Source: Cucumis sativus
Lineage: Eukaryota; Streptophyta; Magnoliopsida; Cucurbitales; Cucurbitaceae
DNA length: 64,000 nt
Direction: 5' to 3'
Assembly: GCF_000004075.3 (NCBI RefSeq)
Contig: NC_026660.2
Span: 30,321,498-30,385,497, forward strand
The stretch's first letter is position 1; the number at the start of each line of letters is the position of its first letter. Below, piece after piece: positions 59,955 to 64,000 of this stretch. The notes under the pieces are model-generated. The model had not been told where the DNA came from and did not search any database. It was given only the letters and a program-made list of their open reading frames with translations. A program made the translations under genes and the position numbers.

Positions 59955-62379
59955 ATAAAGCTTAATTTATCTACATCCAATCCTCTGTCAACTTTGGTAG
60001 CTCATCCCCTGAATGTAAAAAGGTACGCTACGAACTAGCATTGACCCTAAATTGACGAAGACATTGGTTTTGATTTCTTCCCAATGCAAGGTTAAGAATT
60101 GAAGATGGATGGTTACAACATGGAAATGAGTATGGTGCCCAGTTTTTTGGACTGCTTCAAATTAAATTTCATTATATACATTATGATACTGTGTGCCAAA
60201 TGTATTTAGAAAAGTACTGATATTTACATTTATGTTGTACCAAATTTTGAATGATTGTAGTTTTAATAATTCTTATAATAAGTTGAGATTTGTGTAGCAA
60301 GCTGACATCTCGGAGGGAGAGTTGAGAAGCTAGGGAAGGAATGAACCCCGAAGTATGTGCTGTTCCGACTATTATAAGAGGTTTGAGCCATATTCATTTA
60401 GACAACTTGTTTTTCTTAGTCGTTTCATCTAAACCTATATAACTATATATCTCTGTTTAGTTTTCTGTTTTTATAATCAATTTGATTTTAGTCTAGATTT
60501 CAACAAAAAACTATTAGGCTACGTTAAACAGCTTGGTAATAAGACCTTGTTAGGTAACCCTTTTGTTTTTTTTGTTGTTGAATTTTTAAAATTAAACTTA
60601 TTTCCTCTCATGGTGAATCTTAGTCAATTAAACAAAAAAAAAAAAAACTAATGTTTAGGATTATTTGTTAACTTTTTTTTTTCGGTTGATTTTTGAAATA
60701 TTATGCGTATTAACACCATTTTCTCATTTCTCATTTCTCACTTTCTCATTTAAATCCATTGCTTTGATATCTACAAGTTTGTTTTATGCAAATTTTGAAA
60801 ACTTAAAAAAAAAAAGTTAAATTTGTTTTTTGTTTTTGTTTTTGTTTTTTATTTGGTCAAGAATGAATAAGAAAATGAGAGGAAACACGTAGAACAGAAT
60901 CCCTTGCTTTTACAATTCACGCTACAATCTCAATTTTTCAAATTAAGACTATCCTTACTGATTCTGTTTTTAAAACACAAGCAACCGAAGCCCAAAAACA
61001 AGCAAAGCACTTTGTGTAGATTTTTAAAAATCTTTAATATTTTAGACGGTATGTTAAATTTGAACGAACTTTTGCTTAGCGACTCAATTTGGCACCATCT
61101 TAATATCATAGCCTCAGTCACAGCATTTGTGGTTCATCAATTGAAGACAATTTTTTTTGTTTAAACTTTGTTTTGCCCCTTTTACTTTTTAATCACCCCT
61201 GCTTCAAAACATATTCATAATCCTATTGATTATTATTTATTCTCAGTTTAAATTCTTTTAGAAAAGTTAAACCGGGTAGAATTTCGAGGTGGTTTTTTGA
61301 ACCTGAGGAAAACAAAGAAAATGTGAAATGATTATTTTAAATTTAGAATCAAGCATTCATTTAATAATTTTTTAAAGTTAGCTACGCAAAAATTAACTAA
61401 GAAAAACGTGGGAAAGCTATAGTTTTCCTATAGCATTACAATCAAATGAAAAACACAAGTGCGCTAAGAAACTAAATTTAACGGTACTAAAGTTAGATAA
61501 TCTTATTTTTCAAAGGTTCAATGTAGAAATGCAAGGCTAGATGAATGGTTCTCCAAAACTATGAAGAGGGTTTAGGGTTTAGGACAGAAGGTTTTCCTTG
61601 ACACTGCATGGGGTTAAAGGATGAAAAATCAAATGTTTGGTTTGGTTCCATGACACTTTGGGGAGAACAAACTAATTTGGCAAAAATGTTAGGTAAATGA
61701 GATTAGCATAACTCTAGGGATGAGACAAATCAATTCTTGGGAGTTTATCTTGGGATTCTAACGCACAATTGTAGGAATAAATCTTGGTTATTTAACAAAT
61801 TGAGGGAAATTGTTTGGAGAGTACTTCAAGGCTAAAAAGGAATTATTTTTCTCACAAAGTGGTAAAGAGTCCAAATTAAAGTCTTTGCCCAAGGAATTTC
61901 TTATTTCTATCTATACTATGAGTTGCTTTAAACTCCCCCCAGGCTATGATACGATATTGATAAGGTTTGTGCTCGATTTCAGTTGTAACTCCAAGTGGAG
62001 AAAAACAAACCTCACTGGATTTGTTCGAATAAAGACTTCCAAGTGAGGGAAGGATTACTTCCCAGAGAAACAAACATGTTCAAAAATAAAATATAAATTT
62101 AACAATTAGACGGTTTTCTAACTATCGAAGTTAATTAAAAGTTCAAATGCTTGTTGATAACAAATCATTTTACCCACCATCACCCCCAAAGACCATAAAA
62201 GTCAATCAACTTCCCTTGGAGAAAAATTACTATAGACCATTTCCCAAAAACATCTTCCAAATCGCTATAGTTTCAAATCTGTGTGAGCCAGTCAGCCCAG
62301 TTCATTGGGCCTGGGAGTTTTCAGGCCCCAGCCAAGCCTGGCCCACAGACTTCTAACCCGAAACCTTATCCGTTGAAAT
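59955..62379. other. Intergenic between RGTA and PSAK
   Basis: RGTA 3' flank, then AT-rich spacer with poly-A/T tracts (60633, 60805) and a (TTTTTG)n stretch near 60821-60850. A less AT-rich part (about 61540-62100) has several short open frames but no recognisable protein or RNA. Confidence 0.5.
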
Positions 62380-62593
62380 CAATCCAATAAAACAAAGCCA
62401 CGTAAGCACCCAGGATCTAAAAATGTATCCAAATCCACCAATCTGAGACCACAAATTTAGGCTCTGTGGCTGAATGGATGTCGAATTACAAGAATCTCTC
62501 GATTTCTTCCTCTTAAATCCATTTATCCTTCAAACAAACAAACACAAAATAAAGAAAGGGAGAACAAAAAATTGTCGTAATTAGCAGCAAGAA
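62380..62593 (+). promoter_or_regulatory. PSAK promoter and leader
   Basis: A CCAAT sequence (62383) and a GCCACGTAAG ACGT-core site (62398-62407), of the kind found in light-regulated promoters, precede an A-rich leader. No clear TATA box was found. Confidence 0.4.
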
Positions 62594-63610
62594 ATGGCAG
62601 CCACCACTACCATGATGACCTTCGTCCCTCAGTTTAATGGCCTCAGGCCCACTACTTCAGTACCGGTTCGCAGTCTGGTAAGTCACCCTCACCGTCGCTG
62701 CCGTTGCTGTTGCTGTCGGCTTTGAATCACCGGGAAAAGGCTGAAATGTTATTTGATTTTGCAGGTTGCGGTTCAACCGCTGAGGCGGAGGGGCGGCGGC
62801 GCTCTCAGTGCTCGTTGTGGTGATTACATTGGCTCACCTACTAACTTGGTAAACTCTCAATTTCCACTACTCCTTGCTTTCTAATTTTTTTTTCTTTTAT
62901 ATTCTAAAGATTTATTTTATGATCCCTCATATTTTGATTTTAGTTTTTATGTCGTGAATATTGATCGTAGAAATAGAGGATGAAATATTGGGGTAAAATC
63001 TAAAAAAAAATAATAATAATCAAAAGTTAGGACTTCGATCAATAACATGTAGAAATATGTTATGAGATCATTTTTCAAAATTAATAGTTGATATACGAAA
63101 TGTAAGTTTTAAATTTGAGTATATTAACAACAAATAACAATATAACATGACCATTTTCTAAAAAAAGAAAAACAATGCAACATGATCATGTAAGAATTTG
63201 GATCTATGAAAAAAAAATGTATTAGTTTTTGTGGTAAAAAGAGAAACATATTCTTGATAACCTCAAATACCTTGAACTTGTTCTGTTTGATTTCTCCCGT
63301 GGTGAATGAATGACAAACCATGTGTATACACATAAAATGACGTAAGAATTATTTGTGTAAATGTGGCAATAAAAAAAAACAGATAATGGTGATATCGACG
63401 AGCCTGATGCTGTTCGCTGGGCGGTTCGGATTGGCTCCATCGGCAAACAGGAAATCAACGGCGGGGTTGAAGCTGGAGGTGAGGGACTCTGGGCTACAGA
63501 CGGGTGACCCAGCGGGCTTCACCCTCGCTGATACTTTGGCATGTGGCACTGTCGGCCACATCATTGGCGTCGGTGTTGTTCTTGGCCTTAAGGGCATTGG
63601 CTCTTTGTAA
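62594..63610 (+). CDS. PSAK: Photosystem I reaction centre subunit PsaK, chloroplast precursor
   Basis: PsaK is a two-helix thylakoid protein at the edge of photosystem I that helps bind light-harvesting antenna (LHCI). Three exons: 62594-62677, 62765-62848, 63383-63610, GT/AG, all phase 0, 131 residues. Exons 1 and 2 hold the Ser/Thr/Arg-rich transit peptide ([20 protein letters not shown], then [20 protein letters not shown]). The mature part begins about [11 protein letters not shown]. Helix 1 is [20 protein letters not shown]. The loop [20 protein letters not shown] leads to helix 2, [20 protein letters not shown], and the end LGLKGIGSL. Identity to the Arabidopsis protein is very high in the mature region. 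The second intron (534 bp) is AT-rich and empty. Confidence 0.96.
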
Positions 63611-64000
63611 AAATATTTCTCTCTTCTTTTTTTTCTTTAGAATTAAAATACAAAGACATCTATGTTTCTGCTCTTCAATCTAATGATATGTCTTTGCCAT
63701 TATTTACTTTACTTTACATATTATTCACCTATTAATTCCACTTTTTTATATTTAAGATTATTAATTAATTTTAAACATTAATTATTTACTAAAGTAATTG
63801 AATAAATATTACATCTGTTTAATTATGTTCGTCTTGGCAATGTAAAATTTGAGTTGGTCATATTTTTCAAAATTATTGTTCATTCACCTAACCTAGAGTG
63901 ACTTCGAACATATTTATATTAAAAAAAAGCTAAAATAAAATAAAATAATCGTTAAACGATCTTAACCACGTAAATTTTAAGATGACGTTTGGAGGAATGG
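63611..64000. other. PSAK 3' flank
   Basis: Presumed 3' UTR and AT-rich spacer. Nothing else seen up to the window edge. Confidence 0.5.

Noticed and set aside
62461-62490. GGCTCTGTGGCTGAATGG, like the start of a tRNA
   Set aside because: No T-arm or matching acceptor end; it lies in the PSAK upstream region.

Overview
The window looks like nuclear DNA of a dicot plant, most likely a cucurbit close to cucumber or melon. Every confident gene has a plant-type family and plant splice sites. Intergenic DNA is very AT-rich and the introns are short and T-rich. The genus is an inference from overall look and remembered orthologues; no search was run. Coding spans below run from start codon to stop codon, with exons listed in the evidence.

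Left part (1-23 kb): the 5' half of HEMERA/pTAC12 on the minus strand, cut by the window edge; a GALT2-type hydroxyproline O-galactosyltransferase; a GC-rich, promoter-like island with no recognisable gene; ERD4/OSCA3.1, a CSC1-type channel; and NDC1, a membrane nucleoporin.

Middle part (23-43 kb): an expanding and decaying family of two-exon F-box/LRR genes of the SKIP19/FBL type. Three copies look intact (33.1, 38.3 and 40.7 kb). At least five are decayed, two of them newly picked out at 23.45-23.8 kb and 28.6-29.4 kb. A LOB-domain factor with a coding minisatellite, a phytocystatin and a doubtful spliced minus-strand transcript lie among them.

Right part (43.6-64 kb): an intronless DYW-type PPR protein; an orphan promoter plus first exon of the ribonucleotide reductase large subunit on the minus strand; a complete 14-exon BRCA1 (RING, extended PHD, two BRCTs); the alpha subunit of Rab geranylgeranyltransferase (8 exons); and photosystem I subunit PsaK (3 exons).

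The genes do not form an operon-like pathway. GALT2, the PPR and BRCA1 are neighbours in Arabidopsis (remembered as At4g21060, At4g21065, At4g21070), and ERD4 and PSAK are also close there (At1g30360, At1g30380). The window therefore looks like an ancestral eudicot block that Arabidopsis has split over two chromosomes, with the F-box array inserted and amplified in this lineage. No CRISPR, rRNA or convincing tRNA was seen, and no intact LTR element or LINE was recognised.
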